A model generated the notes under the pieces. It was given only the letters and a program-made list of their open reading frames with translations. It ran no database searches and was not told the DNA's origin. A DNA stretch of 64,000 nt from Pseudomonas wadenswilerensis (GTDB lineage Bacteria; Pseudomonadota; Gammaproteobacteria; Pseudomonadales; Pseudomonadaceae), in NCBI RefSeq assembly GCF_900497695.1, contig NZ_UIDD01000009.1, positions 62,001 to 126,000 of the forward strand, read 5' to 3'. Shown piece by piece: positions 15,163 to 25,139 of the stretch (its first letter is position 1; each line of letters begins with the position of its first letter). Made by a program: the position numbers and the translations under genes.

Positions 15163-16151
15163 CCGAGCTCACCCCGCTGATCACCGAAACCCCGGCCGAA
15201 CATCCGTTTGCCCAGTTCGTGCGCATCCTTGGCAAGGGCAAGCGCGGTGCCCGTGGCCTGAGCCGCGAGGAAGCCCGCGAGGCCATGGGCATGCTGCTCG
15301 ACGGCAAGGTCGAGGAAACCCAGCTCGGCGCCTTCCTGATGCTGCTGCGGCACAAGGAAGAAAGCCCCGAAGAGCTGGCCGGCTTCACCGAAGCGCTGCG
15401 TCAGCGGCTGCAGGCGCCGCCGATCCAGGTTGATCTGGACTGGCCAAGCTACGCCGGCAAGAAGCGCCATTTGCCCTGGTACCTGCTGGCCGCCAAGTGC
15501 CTGGCGGCCAACGGCGTGCGCATCCTGCTGCACGGTGGCGGCGCCCACACGGCCGGGCGGCTGTATACCGAGCAATCGCTGGAACTGCTGAGCATTCCAT
15601 TGTGCCGGGACTGGCATGCGGTGTCTGAAGCGCTGGACACCCACAAGCTGGCGTTCATCCCGCTGCAAGACTGGGCGCCACGCCTGCAACGAATGATCGA
15701 CCTGCGCAACACCCTGGGCCTGCGCTCGCCGATTCATTCCCTGGCACGGGTGCTCAACCCGCTGAATGCGCGCTGCGGCCTGCAGAGCATCTTCCACCCC
15801 GGCTACCAGGCCGTGCACCGCGAGGCCAGCCGCCTGCTGGGCGACACGGCGATCGTGGTAAAGGGCGATGGTGGCGAGATCGAGATCAACCCGGACACCA
15901 GCAGCCACCTGTATGGCACCGCCAATGGCCTCGACTGGGATGAAGAATGGCCCGCCCTGGTAGCCCAGCGCCACGTCAAACCGGCGAGCCTTGAGCCCGG
16001 GCAACTGCTGGCCGTGTGGCGCGGTGATGAGCAGAACAGCTATGGCGAACTGGCCGTGGTGGCGACCATGGCCCTGGCCCTGCGCGGCCTGGGTCAATCC
16101 CGAGATGAAGCCTTCACCCAGGCGCAACGCTACTGGGATCAGCGCCACTGA
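15159..16151 (+). CDS. ybiB: YbiB-like TrpD2 family protein (glycosyl transferase family 3 fold)
   Basis: A 330-residue protein resembling anthranilate phosphoribosyltransferase in fold but of the TrpD2/YbiB group, which from memory binds nucleic acid and is not a tryptophan enzyme. Residues 15-75 form the helical N-terminal domain (LSREEAREAMGMLLDGKVEE). HGGGAHTAGRLYTEQ is the region that replaces the TrpD nucleotide motif. I choose ATG 15159, which overlaps the tusE stop; a TTG at 15153 also exists. Its place in the tus operon hints at RNA metabolism. Confidence 0.8.
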   Translation: MTELTPLITETPAEHPFAQFVRILGKGKRGARGLSREEAREAMGMLLDGKVEETQLGAFLMLLRHKEESPEELAGFTEALRQRLQAPPIQVDLDWPSYAGKKRHLPWYLLAAKCLAANGVRILLHGGGAHTAGRLYTEQSLELLSIPLCRDWHAVSEALDTHKLAFIPLQDWAPRLQRMIDLRNTLGLRSPIHSLARVLNPLNARCGLQSIFHPGYQAVHREASRLLGDTAIVVKGDGGEIEINPDTSSHLYGTANGLDWDEEWPALVAQRHVKPASLEPGQLLAVWRGDEQNSYGELAVVATMALALRGLGQSRDEAFTQAQRYWDQRH

Positions 16152-16252
16152 TCGAATAAGCCGATCAAACAGGCCCGGACTTTGCGCTATTCGTTCGAAC
16201 CCAGCTCCGTACACTGGGTTCTAACTCAGAACGAATCGCCAAGGAGCTCAGC

Positions 16253-17221
16253 ATGGGCCTGTTGATCGACGGACGCTGGCATGACCAGTGGTATGAAAGC
16301 AGCGCAGACGGCGCTTTCCAGCGCGAAAGCGCGCAACGGCGCAACGCCCTGCCCGCCGCGCAAGCCGGCCGTTACCACCTGTATGTATCGCTCGCCTGCC
16401 CCTGGGCCCACCGCACCCTGATCTTGCGTAAGCTCAAGGGCCTTGAGAACCTGATCGATGTGTCGGTGGTCAGCTGGCTGATGGGCGAGCATGGCTGGAC
16501 CTTCGACCAGAGCAACGGCTCGACCGGCGACAAGCTCGAGCACCTGGACTTCCTGCACCAGCGCTACACCCGTGACGATCCGCACTACAGCGGCCGGGTC
16601 ACGGTGCCGGTGCTGTGGGATAAACACGAGCAACGCATCGTCAACAATGAGTCAGCGGAGATCATTCGCATCTTCAACTCGGCTTTCGACGAGCTGACCG
16701 GCAATCGCCTGGACCTGTATCCCGAAGCGCTGCGCGGGCAGATTGAGGCGCTTAACGAGCGGATCTATCCGGCGGTCAACAATGGCGTGTACCGGGCAGG
16801 CTTTGCCACTTCGCAGGCGGCCTATGAGCAGGCTTTTGATGAGGTGTTTGCCGAACTGGATCATCTGGAACGGCTGCTCGGCACCCAGCGCTACCTGGCC
16901 GGGGAATACCTGACCGAGGCCGACTGGCGGCTGTTTACCACGCTGATTCGCTTCGATGCGGTGTACCACGGGCACTTCAAGTGCAACATGCGGCGCATTG
17001 CCGATTACCCGAACCTGTCGAACTGGCTACGGGAGCTGTATCAGTGGCCGGGGATCGCCGAGACGGTGAATTTCGAGCATATCCAGAAGCACTACTACAT
17101 GAGCCACAAGACCATCAATCCGAACGGGATTGTGCCCAAGGGGCCGTTGCAGGATTTTGAGCTGGGGCATGACCGGGAGCGACTGGTGGGGCGGGGAATC
17201 TGGAACAAGACTGGAGTGTGA
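16253..17221 (+). CDS. yqjG: Glutathionyl-hydroquinone reductase (xi-class GST)
   Basis: A 322-residue xi-class glutathione transferase that reduces glutathionyl-hydroquinones. Cys49 in VSLACPWAHR is the catalytic cysteine of the family. NNESAEIIRIFN is the glutathione-binding part of the thioredoxin-like domain, and the helical domain includes YLAGEYLTEADWRLF. AAGGAG lies close before the ATG. Single gene ended by a REP pair. Confidence 0.92.
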   Translation: MGLLIDGRWHDQWYESSADGAFQRESAQRRNALPAAQAGRYHLYVSLACPWAHRTLILRKLKGLENLIDVSVVSWLMGEHGWTFDQSNGSTGDKLEHLDFLHQRYTRDDPHYSGRVTVPVLWDKHEQRIVNNESAEIIRIFNSAFDELTGNRLDLYPEALRGQIEALNERIYPAVNNGVYRAGFATSQAAYEQAFDEVFAELDHLERLLGTQRYLAGEYLTEADWRLFTTLIRFDAVYHGHFKCNMRRIADYPNLSNWLRELYQWPGIAETVNFEHIQKHYYMSHKTINPNGIVPKGPLQDFELGHDRERLVGRGIWNKTGV

Positions 17222-17239
17222 AGCCAGGCAAACCGGCCT

Positions 17240-17309
17240 CATCGCTGGCAAGCCAGCTCCCACAGGTGCAGTGCATACAGTACCTGTGGGAGCTGGCTTG
17301 CCAGCGATG
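17240..17309. repeat. Inverted REP pair (REPIN)
   Basis: Two REP elements in opposite orientation (17240-17267 and 17283-17309) around a short loop, between the convergent yqjG and cysG genes. Confidence 0.9.
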
Positions 17310-17312
17310 ATT

Positions 17313-18701
17313 TCAAGGCTGGGCGCCTTCGAACCAGGCCAGCTTCTCCCGCAGCTGTACTACTTCGCCGACGATCACCAGGGTCGGCGCATGCACTTCA
17401 TGCTCGGCCACCAGCTTGGGCAAGTCGGCCAAGGTGCCAGTGAACACCCGCTGATTCGGCGTGGTGCCCTGCTGTACCAGTGCCGCCGGCGTATCCGCCG
17501 CCCGCCCGTGACGAATCAGCTCGGCACAGATGGTCGGCAAGCCAACCAGGCCCATGTAGAACACCAAGGTCTGCGCCGGCGCCACCAGATCATCCCACGG
17601 CAGGTCGCTGGTACCGTCCTTGAGGTGGCCGGTGACGAAACGCACCGACTGGGCATAGTCGCGGTGGGTCAGCGGAATGCCGGCATAGGCCGAGCAGCCA
17701 CTGGCCGCGGTAATCCCCGGCACCACCTGGAACGGAATGCCCTGGGCCGCCAGCTCTTCGATCTCTTCGCCGCCACGGCCGAAGATGAACGGATCGCCAC
17801 CTTTCAGACGCAACACACGCTTGCCCTGACGCGCCAGGTCGACCAGTTGCTGGTTGATCTGCGCTTGCGGCACGGCGTGATCGGCGCGGCGCTTGCCGAC
17901 GTAGATGCGCTCGGCATCACGGCGGCACAGTTCGATGATCGCCGGGGCGACCAGGCGATCGTAGAGCACCACATCGGCCTGCTGCATCAGGCGCAAGGCG
18001 CGGAAGGTCAGCAGGTCCGGGTCACCGGGGCCGGCGCCGACCAGATACACCTCGCCCGGCGCCTGGTAGGTGGCACCGTCGATCTTGGCTTGCAGCAGAC
18101 GCTCGGCTTCAGCGCCCTGCCCGGCCAGTTGCCGCTCGGCGATCGGGCCCTGGAAGACATCTTCCCAGAAGCCGCGACGCTGATTGACGTCCGGGTACAG
18201 CGCCTTGACCTTGTGCCGAAAGCGCGCGCCAAGGCCGGCCAGTTCGCCATAGGCAGCAGGGATCCAGGTTTCCAGCTTGGCCCGAATCAACCGCGCCAGC
18301 ACCGGCGCATCGCCGCCGCTGGACACCGCAACCACCAATGGCGAGCGGTCGACGATGGCCGGGAAAATCACCGAACACAGCGCCGGCGCATCGACCACAT
18401 TGACCGGTACGCAGCGCTGCTGGGCATCCGCCGAGACCTGGGCGTTGAGCGCCTGGTCGTCGGTGGCGGCAATGATCAGCTGGCAACCGTCGAGGTCGCC
18501 CGGCTGGTAACCACGGCTGAGAATTTCACCACCGCTGTGCCGGGCAAGCTCGGCCAGTTGCACTTCGATCTCGGGCGCCACTACCCGCAGCACAGCCCCG
18601 GCATCGGCCAGCAGACGCGATTTGCGCAGGGCAATTTCACCTCCGCCGACGATCAGCACACGGCTGCCGCGCAGTTTGTGGAACAGCGGCAGGAATTCCA
18701 T
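17313..18701 (-). CDS. cysG: Siroheme synthase (fused dehydrogenase/ferrochelatase and methyltransferase)
   Basis: The 462-residue bifunctional CysG makes siroheme for sulfite and nitrite reductases from uroporphyrinogen III. The N-terminal part (1-205) is the NAD-dependent dehydrogenase/ferrochelatase with GGGEIALRKS, Asp104 in NVVDAP and Ser128 in AVSSGGDAP, which match the E. coli catalytic residues. The C-terminal part (about 215-455) is the SAM methyltransferase with VYLVGAGPGDPDLL and LKGGDPFIFGRGGEE. The start codon follows the serS stop directly, and it is the last gene of the ftsK-to-cysG run. Confidence 0.95.
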   Translation of the reverse strand: MEFLPLFHKLRGSRVLIVGGGEIALRKSRLLADAGAVLRVVAPEIEVQLAELARHSGGEILSRGYQPGDLDGCQLIIAATDDQALNAQVSADAQQRCVPVNVVDAPALCSVIFPAIVDRSPLVVAVSSGGDAPVLARLIRAKLETWIPAAYGELAGLGARFRHKVKALYPDVNQRRGFWEDVFQGPIAERQLAGQGAEAERLLQAKIDGATYQAPGEVYLVGAGPGDPDLLTFRALRLMQQADVVLYDRLVAPAIIELCRRDAERIYVGKRRADHAVPQAQINQQLVDLARQGKRVLRLKGGDPFIFGRGGEEIEELAAQGIPFQVVPGITAASGCSAYAGIPLTHRDYAQSVRFVTGHLKDGTSDLPWDDLVAPAQTLVFYMGLVGLPTICAELIRHGRAADTPAALVQQGTTPNQRVFTGTLADLPKLVAEHEVHAPTLVIVGEVVQLREKLAWFEGAQP

Positions 18702-19982
18702 TTAACCGATGACCTCCAGGCCACCCATGTACGGCTTGAGTACTTCCGGCACGCGGATCGAACCGTCGGCCTGCTGGTAGTTCTCCAGCACCGCCACCAG
18801 GGTACGGCCGACCGCCAGGCCCGAACCGTTGAGGGTGTGCACCAGTTCCGGCTTGCCGGTTTCCGGGTTGCGCCAGCGCGCCTGCATGCGGCGGGCCTGG
18901 AAGTCGCCACAGTTGGAGCACGAGGAGATTTCGCGGTACTTGTCCTGGCTCGGCACCCAGACTTCCAGGTCGTAGGTTTTCACCGCGCTGAAGCCCATGT
19001 CGCCGGTGCACAGCGCCAGCACCCGGTACGGCAGTTCCAGGGCTTGCAGCACGCGCTCGGCGTTGGCGGTCAGGCCTTCCAGGGCTTCCATGGATTTGTC
19101 CGGCTCGACGATCTGCACCATCTCGACCTTGTCGAACTGGTGCTGACGGATCATGCCGCGGGTGTCGCGGCCCGACGCACCGGCTTCGCTACGGAAGCAC
19201 GGGGTATGGGCGACGAACTTGATCGGCAGTTGCTTGGCGTCGAGGATCTCGCCGGCAACGATGTTGGTCAGCGACACCTCGGCGGTCGGGATCAGGTAGA
19301 AGTCGGCCTCGCCGTCGCGGCTGATCTTGAACAGGTCTTCCTCGAACTTGGGCAACTGGCCGGTGCCTTGCAGCGCCGGGGCCTGGACCAGGTACGGGGT
19401 GTAGGCTTCTTCGTAGCCGTGCTCGCTGGTGTGCAGGTTGATCATGAACTGCGCCAGGGCGCGGTGCAGACGGGCGATCGGGCCGCGCAGCAGGGCGAAA
19501 CGGGCGCCCGACAGCTTGGCTGCGGTTTCGAAGTCGAGGCCGCCGCTCAGCTCACCGAGGGCAACGTGGTCCTTGATCTCGAAATCGAAGGCGCGCGGGG
19601 TGCCCCAACGGCGGACTTCGACGTTGTGGTCTTCATCGGCGCCGACCGGCACGCTTTCGTCCGGCAGGTTGGGAATGCCCAGCAGGATCCCATCCAGTTC
19701 AGCCTGGATGCCGTCCAGCTCGACCTTGCCGCTGGCCAGTTCGCCGGCCATGCGCTCGACGTCAGCCATCAGCGGGGCGATGTCTTCGCCCTTGGCCTTG
19801 GCCTGGCCGATGGATTTGGAACGGGCGTTACGCTCGGCCTGCAGTTGTTCGGTACGGGTCTGTACCACCTTGCGGCGTTCTTCCAGGGCCTCGATGCGCG
19901 CGACATCCAGGCTGAAGCCACGGGAGGCCAGGCGGTCCGCCACTTCCTGAAGTTGGCCGCGTAACAGTTTGGAATCGAGCAT
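18702..19982 (-). CDS. serS: Seryl-tRNA synthetase
   Basis: A 426-residue class II synthetase. The start at 19982 gives MLDSKLLRGQLQEVADRLAS, the normal N-terminus; a long in-frame extension to 20303 runs into crcB and is rejected. Residues 27-100 form the tRNA-binding antiparallel coiled coil. FRSEAGASGRDTRGMIRQHQ is class II motif 2, and GSGLAVGRTLVAVLENYQ is motif 3. It charges the tRNA-Ser species, including the one in this window. Confidence 0.96.
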   Translation of the reverse strand: MLDSKLLRGQLQEVADRLASRGFSLDVARIEALEERRKVVQTRTEQLQAERNARSKSIGQAKAKGEDIAPLMADVERMAGELASGKVELDGIQAELDGILLGIPNLPDESVPVGADEDHNVEVRRWGTPRAFDFEIKDHVALGELSGGLDFETAAKLSGARFALLRGPIARLHRALAQFMINLHTSEHGYEEAYTPYLVQAPALQGTGQLPKFEEDLFKISRDGEADFYLIPTAEVSLTNIVAGEILDAKQLPIKFVAHTPCFRSEAGASGRDTRGMIRQHQFDKVEMVQIVEPDKSMEALEGLTANAERVLQALELPYRVLALCTGDMGFSAVKTYDLEVWVPSQDKYREISSCSNCGDFQARRMQARWRNPETGKPELVHTLNGSGLAVGRTLVAVLENYQQADGSIRVPEVLKPYMGGLEVIG

Positions 19983-19999
19983 ATCGTTCTCTCGTTGGT

Positions 20000-20374
20000 T
20001 CAGAATTTGGTCAGGGACAGGCCAGCCCAGGTTGCGAGCAGCCCGCCAAATACGCTGGCCCCGGCATACCCGAAGGCCAGCGGCGCCTGCCCGCTTTCGA
20101 GCAGGCGCACGGTATCCAGTGAAAAGGATGAAAAGGTTGTAAGACCGCCGAGAAAGCCGACGATCAGGCCCGCACGCAGCTCGACCGGCACCAGCGGGCG
20201 ATGCAGAAACAGCCCGTAGAGCAAGCCGATCAGCAGGCAGCCAATCAGATTGACCGCCAGCGTACCGAGATAGAAGTGGCGTGGCCAGTGCGCGTTGACC
20301 CAATTGGCAGTGGCAAAGCGCATCAGGGTGCCGACAATGCCCCCGGCGCTGACTGCGGCGATCACGGCAATCAT
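20000..20374 (-). CDS. crcB: Fluoride ion channel CrcB/Fluc
   Basis: A 124-residue protein with four membrane helices that exports fluoride passively as a dual-topology dimer. Family features are GTLMRF near residue 15-20, VNLIGCLLIG and GFLGGLTTFSSFS (about 73-85) with the phenylalanine box residues. Its ATG overlaps the rarA stop (ATGA), and serS begins 17 bases after its stop. No fluoride riboswitch is seen, and expression probably comes from upstream. Confidence 0.92.
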   Translation of the reverse strand: MIAVIAAVSAGGIVGTLMRFATANWVNAHWPRHFYLGTLAVNLIGCLLIGLLYGLFLHRPLVPVELRAGLIVGFLGGLTTFSSFSLDTVRLLESGQAPLAFGYAGASVFGGLLATWAGLSLTKF

Positions 20375-21696
20375 GGTTTTCTGCGCTGCCGCGGGCTGTT
20401 GCGGTCGAGTTCGGCCAGGTGCTTGAGCTTCTCGCCGATCTTCAATTCCAGGCCGCGCGGCACCGGTTGGTAGTACTGGCGCGGCGCGAGGTGGTCAGGG
20501 AAGTAGTCTTCGCCGGCGGCGTAGGCATCCGGTTCGTCATGGGCGTAGCGGTATTCATCGCCATAGCCCAGCTGCTTCATCAGCTTGGTCGGGGCGTTGC
20601 GCAGGTGCAGCGGCACTTCCAGCGAACCGTGCTCGCCAGCTTCGCGCAGCGCAGTTTTGAAGCCCATGTACACCGCGTTGCTCTTCGGTGCACAGGCCAG
20701 GTAGGTAATGGCCTGGGCCACAGCCAGCTCGCCTTCCGGGCTGCCCAGGCGCTCTTGCACATCCCAGGCCGCCAGGCACAGGCTCAAGGCGCGGGGGTCG
20801 GCGTTGCCGATGTCTTCGCTGGCCATGCGTACCACGCGGCGGGCGATGTACAGCGGGTCGCAGCCGCCATCGAGCATGCGCGCGAACCAGTACAAGGCGC
20901 CATCGGGGTTGGAGCCGCGCACCGACTTGTGCAGCGCCGAGATCTGGTCGTAGAAGGCCTCGCCACCCTTGTCGAAACGCCGGCGGCTGTCACCGAGCAG
21001 GCTCTGCAGCAATTCGACAGCGATTTCACCGCCATCCTCTGCCAGGTCCGAGGCGTTTTCGAGGAAGTTGAGCATGCGCCGGCCATCGCCATCGGCGGCA
21101 GCCATGAGCATCTGGAAGGCTTCGTCGCCAACGCGCAACTGGCGCTTGCCCAGGCCACGCTCTTCCGTCAGGGCGCGGTTGACCAGCTTGCGTAGCGCGG
21201 CTTCGTCGAGGCTTTTCAGCACATAGACCCGTGCCCGCGACAGCAGCGCGTTGTTCAGTTCGAACGAAGGGTTCTCGGTGGTGGCGCCGATGAAGATCAG
21301 CGTGCCGTCTTCCACATACGGCAAAAAGGCATCCTGCTGGGACTTGTTGAAGCGGTGCACTTCATCAACGAACAGAATCGTGCGCCGCCCATACTGCCCG
21401 GCCTGCTGCTTGGCGATGTCCACCGCGTGGCGGATTTCCTTGACCCCGGCCAACACCGCCGAAACGGTCTCGAAGTGGGCGTCGCAGAACTGCGCCAGCA
21501 ACCGCGCCAGGGTGGTCTTGCCGACCCCGGGCGGGCCCCAGAAGATCATCGAGTGCAGTGCGCCCGCTTCCAGTGCCTCGCGCAGCGGCTTGCCGCGGGC
21601 CAGCAGGTGCTCCTGGCCAACGTACTCGTCCAGGTTGGCCGGGCGCAGGCGCGCGGCCAGGGGCTGGGCTACGGGGTCGCTACGAAACAGGTCCAT
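20371..21696 (-). CDS. rarA: Replication-associated recombination protein A (MgsA/RarA AAA+ ATPase)
   Basis: A 441-residue AAA+ ATPase related to clamp loader subunits and WRNIP1, acting at stalled replication forks. Walker A is GPPGVGKTT (54-62), Walker B is ILFVDEVHRF (about 107-116), and sensor 1 is FIGATTENPSF. The C-terminal tetramerisation region contains GFKTALREAG and HLRNAPTKLMK. It lies between lolA and crcB in one run. Confidence 0.94.
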   Translation of the reverse strand: MDLFRSDPVAQPLAARLRPANLDEYVGQEHLLARGKPLREALEAGALHSMIFWGPPGVGKTTLARLLAQFCDAHFETVSAVLAGVKEIRHAVDIAKQQAGQYGRRTILFVDEVHRFNKSQQDAFLPYVEDGTLIFIGATTENPSFELNNALLSRARVYVLKSLDEAALRKLVNRALTEERGLGKRQLRVGDEAFQMLMAAADGDGRRMLNFLENASDLAEDGGEIAVELLQSLLGDSRRRFDKGGEAFYDQISALHKSVRGSNPDGALYWFARMLDGGCDPLYIARRVVRMASEDIGNADPRALSLCLAAWDVQERLGSPEGELAVAQAITYLACAPKSNAVYMGFKTALREAGEHGSLEVPLHLRNAPTKLMKQLGYGDEYRYAHDEPDAYAAGEDYFPDHLAPRQYYQPVPRGLELKIGEKLKHLAELDRNSPRQRRKP

Positions 21697-21714
21697 GGAC
21701 GGCGCTACTACCTC

Positions 21715-22338
21715 TTACTCGGAGATGACATCCGCACCTTTGGGGATGTCGAACTTGAACTTGCTCGCCGGGATCGCCTCGTTGGCCTTGACCGCGGTGA
21801 ACAGGATGTTGGTGCGTTGGCCGACGCTGTCGATCAGTTGCATGTCGTTGACCAGGCCGCGACGGAACGACAGGCGCAGCGAGTCGAACAGGGTGTCCTT
21901 GGTTTTCGGCTTGAGCACGAAATCCATGACCTCGCCCTGCTCTTTAGAGGTGATGTCGAAGCTCTGGCTGATCTTCGAGACGTCACCGGACAGCAACAGT
22001 GCCGGGGTTTCGGTCAAACGCTGGTCAAGTTTCTTGATGGTAGCCTGTTCCAGGTCCGGGTCCCACAGGGTGACGTTCTTGCCGTCCGACACCACCACCT
22101 GCTCCTGTGGCGCATCGGTGTGCCAGTAGAACAGGCCCGGGCGCTGCACGGCCATCTGCCCGGTGGTTTCCTGCAGCTGAGTGCCGGTGCCATCGAGGGT
22201 CAGTTGAGAGAAATTGGCGCTGATGGTCCTGGATTTGTCCAGCAACTGGGTCAGGCGTGCCGCATCGGCATCGGCGGCAATTGCCGAAGCGCTGGACAGG
22301 GCCATAGCGGAAACCAACAGCATGCGAATCAGGCGCAT
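21715..22338 (-). CDS. lolA: Outer-membrane lipoprotein carrier protein LolA
   Basis: A 207-residue periplasmic chaperone that shuttles lipoproteins from LolCDE to LolB. The signal peptide is MRLIRMLLVSAMALSSASAI, with probable cleavage after ...IAA near residue 22. The mature part has the half-barrel signatures SANFSQLTLDGTG and RPGLFYWHTD. It sits between ftsK and rarA, as in E. coli and other pseudomonads. Confidence 0.94.
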   Translation of the reverse strand: MRLIRMLLVSAMALSSASAIAADADAARLTQLLDKSRTISANFSQLTLDGTGTQLQETTGQMAVQRPGLFYWHTDAPQEQVVVSDGKNVTLWDPDLEQATIKKLDQRLTETPALLLSGDVSKISQSFDITSKEQGEVMDFVLKPKTKDTLFDSLRLSFRRGLVNDMQLIDSVGQRTNILFTAVKANEAIPASKFKFDIPKGADVISE

Positions 22339-22401
22339 GGAAATCCTCGTTGCAGTATGAAGGGGCTGGCCGCCGTCACTGGCCGCCAGCAGGTTGGATC
22401 A

Positions 22402-24813
22402 TCAGTCGCGGGACGGCCCGGGGGCAATTACTTCGCGCGAACCGTTGGTGTTCATGGCGGTGACCACACCGGCCATCTCCATTGCCTCGATCATCCGCGC
22501 AGCGCGGTTGTAGCCGATCTTCAGCTTGCGCTGTACGGCGGAAATGGACGCACGGCGGCTTTCCAGCACGAACTGCACGGCTTCATCGTACAGCGCATCG
22601 GTTTCGGCATCGTCGCCGTCTCCGCCACCACCGCCGCCGTCAAAGCCGCTGCCGGCCTCTTCGACGCCGCTGAGGATGTCCTCGTTGTAGTCCGGGGCGC
22701 CCCGCAGTTTCCAGGCCTCGACCACGCGATGGACCTCGTCATCGGAAACGAAGGCGCCATGCACACGAATCGGCAGGCTGGTGCCTGGTGGCATGTAGAG
22801 CATGTCACCGTGGCCGAGCAACTGTTCGGCGCCGCCCTGGTCGATAATGGTCCGCGAGTCGATCTTGCTCGAGACCTGGAAGGCCATGCGGGTCGGGATG
22901 TTGGCCTTGATCAGGCCGGTGATCACGTCCACCGAGGGCCGCTGGGTCGCGAGAATCAGGTGAATACCGGCAGCACGGGCCTTCTGGGCGATACGGGCGA
23001 TCAGCTCTTCGACCTTCTTGCCGACGATCATCATCATGTCGGCGAACTCGTCGACCACCACGACAATGGTCGGCAGGGTTTTCAGCAGCGGCGGCACGTC
23101 GTCCATGCTTTCGCGCTTGAACATCGGGTCGTAGATCGGCTCGCCGGCTTCTTCGGCGTCCTTGACCTTGCGGTTGAAGCCCGCCAGGTTGCGCACGCCC
23201 ATGGCCGCCATCAGCTTGTAGCGCCGCTCCATCTCGGCCACGCTCCAGCGCAGGGCGTTGGCGGCGTCCTTCATGTCGGTGACCACCGGGCAGAGCAGGT
23301 GCGGAATGCCTTCGTAGATCGACAGTTCGAGCATTTTCGGGTCGATCATGATCAGCTTGGCGTCTTCCGGGCCCGACTTGAACAGGATCGACAGGATCAT
23401 GGCGTTGACGCCCACCGACTTACCGGAACCGGTGGTACCGGCCACCAGCAGGTGCGGCATCTTCGCAAGATCGGTGATCACCGGCTTGCCGCCGATGTCG
23501 TGGCCCAGGGCCATGGTCACCGGCGATTTGGCTTCGTCGTATTGTGGCGACGACAGCACCTCGGAGAAGCGCACGATCTGCCGGTCTTCGTTGGGGATCT
23601 CGATACCGACGGTGGTCTTGCCGGGGATCACTTCAACCACCCGCACGCTGGTCACCGCCAGGGAGCGGGCCAGGTCCTTGGCCAGGTTGGCGATGCGGCT
23701 GACCTTGACGCCAGCGGCCGGCTGGATTTCGTAACGGGTAATCACCGGGCCCGGGTGGATCGAGTCCACCGAGACTTCGACGCCGAATTCCTTGAGCTTG
23801 ATTTCCAGCAGATGGCCAACGCCGGCCAGGGATTCTGGCGAGTAGTTGACCTGTTTTTTCTCGGCCGGGTCGAGGATCGAGATCGGCGGCAAGGTGCCTT
23901 CGATGGCGCTGTCGACGAACAGCGGCGCCTGTTTTTCCTTCTGCACGCGCTTGCTCGGTTCCGGCGCCTTGGCCGGGGCCGGCATGATCACCGGTGCCGG
24001 CTGCTGCACGCGCTCGGCTACATGCTTGCTCAGGGCCTGGTCGCGCTCGATGATGCGCTCCTTGGCCTTGGCCTGCTCGCGGCGGTCCGGCGCTACCGGG
24101 GCGACCACGTCGTGAACCTGGTCGTCGACCTCACGCAACTGCGCCACCAGGCGCTTGCGCTCGTTGCGCGCCTCCCACCAGCGGTTGGCGGCGCCCTGGA
24201 ACAGTTCGAACAGGTCGAGGGTGATCTTGCCGGTGACGTCCATGACCTTGAACCACGACAGGTCGGTGAACACGGTCAGGCCGAACAGGAACAGGGCAAT
24301 GAACATCAGGGTGCTGCCCTGCACGTTCAGGGCGTTCTTGGCCAGGTCGCCGAGGCTTTCGCCCAGCGCGCCACCGGCCGATGCCGGCAGGCTGGCGGCG
24401 GAATGGAAATGGATATGCGCCAGCGCCGCACCCGAAAGCACCAGGAACACCAGGCCGATCAGGCGCCAGGAGAACAACCAGCCGCTCCACTGCCACGGCT
24501 GGTGGCGTTCGCGGAAGATCTGCCAGGTCTTGATCGCCAGCAGCAACGGGAAGATGTAGGCGAAATAGCCCAGGACCATGAACAGGATGTCGGCGAAATA
24601 GGCACCGGCACGGCCGGCGGCGTTCTGTACCTGCTCGACGTTGCTGGTATGGCTGAAGCCCGGATCGGCCTGGTCGTAGGTCAGCAAGGCCATCCACAGG
24701 TACAGGCACAGCGCGCCCACGGCGATCAGCGCACCTTCCTTGAGCCGATAGTGCAGCTGCTGGCGCCAGAGCGGCACGGGCAAGGGACTGGGTGTTGCGG
24801 TGGATTTCTTCAA
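22402..24813 (-). CDS. ftsK: DNA translocase FtsK
   Basis: An 803-residue septal DNA translocase. Residues 25-190 carry four membrane helices, 200-320 are a short Glu/Lys/Pro-rich linker, and the motor has Walker A GTTGSGKS (459-466) and Walker B TIVVVVDEFADMM. The C-terminal winged-helix gamma domain (about 735-790, ASISAVQRKLKIGYNRAARM) reads KOPS sequences and activates XerCD at dif. It is first in the run ftsK-lolA-rarA-crcB-serS-cysG. Confidence 0.95.
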   Translation of the reverse strand: MKKSTATPSPLPVPLWRQQLHYRLKEGALIAVGALCLYLWMALLTYDQADPGFSHTSNVEQVQNAAGRAGAYFADILFMVLGYFAYIFPLLLAIKTWQIFRERHQPWQWSGWLFSWRLIGLVFLVLSGAALAHIHFHSAASLPASAGGALGESLGDLAKNALNVQGSTLMFIALFLFGLTVFTDLSWFKVMDVTGKITLDLFELFQGAANRWWEARNERKRLVAQLREVDDQVHDVVAPVAPDRREQAKAKERIIERDQALSKHVAERVQQPAPVIMPAPAKAPEPSKRVQKEKQAPLFVDSAIEGTLPPISILDPAEKKQVNYSPESLAGVGHLLEIKLKEFGVEVSVDSIHPGPVITRYEIQPAAGVKVSRIANLAKDLARSLAVTSVRVVEVIPGKTTVGIEIPNEDRQIVRFSEVLSSPQYDEAKSPVTMALGHDIGGKPVITDLAKMPHLLVAGTTGSGKSVGVNAMILSILFKSGPEDAKLIMIDPKMLELSIYEGIPHLLCPVVTDMKDAANALRWSVAEMERRYKLMAAMGVRNLAGFNRKVKDAEEAGEPIYDPMFKRESMDDVPPLLKTLPTIVVVVDEFADMMMIVGKKVEELIARIAQKARAAGIHLILATQRPSVDVITGLIKANIPTRMAFQVSSKIDSRTIIDQGGAEQLLGHGDMLYMPPGTSLPIRVHGAFVSDDEVHRVVEAWKLRGAPDYNEDILSGVEEAGSGFDGGGGGGDGDDAETDALYDEAVQFVLESRRASISAVQRKLKIGYNRAARMIEAMEMAGVVTAMNTNGSREVIAPGPSRD

Positions 24814-25139
24814 AACGCGTCTATTCCTGCGCTCATTGCGCGTCCAACAGTGATTGACCCAACTGAACAGTCAACAAACCACTACTTTTAACATTACTGC
24901 CCGCCTACCGCCATGGCGGCACGCCAGAATGAAGCGTAAACGGGGGCCAATTTCCTATACAGCAATTTGAGCACGCATTTTCTTTTGTGACAAAGGCTTA
25001 TGCGGTGTTTTTGTGCAAGTGTGACAACAAAGGGTCATGCAAGTTGCCTGCAGGCACCACGCCTGTAGGAGCGGGCTTGTCCCGCGAGGCTTTTTCAGGC
25101 CATGCTGGGTGCCCTCCCCTCTTCCATCACTGGACCACG
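24814..25139. other. Divergent region between ftsK and aat
   Basis: No gene. It is AT-rich near 24860-25000, so promoters for both directions are likely, but none is close to consensus. At 25062-25088 there is a different Pseudomonas repeat, CTGTAGGAGCGGGCTTGTCC followed by CGCGAG, unpaired. Confidence 0.6.

Noticed and set aside
17130..19964. A 944-codon plus-strand frame opposite cysG and serS
   Set aside because: Begins inside yqjG, crosses a REPIN and is antisense to two well-supported genes.
21355..24891. A 1178-codon plus-strand frame opposite rarA, lolA and ftsK
   Set aside because: Shadow of three clear minus-strand genes; its composition is typical of antisense reading.
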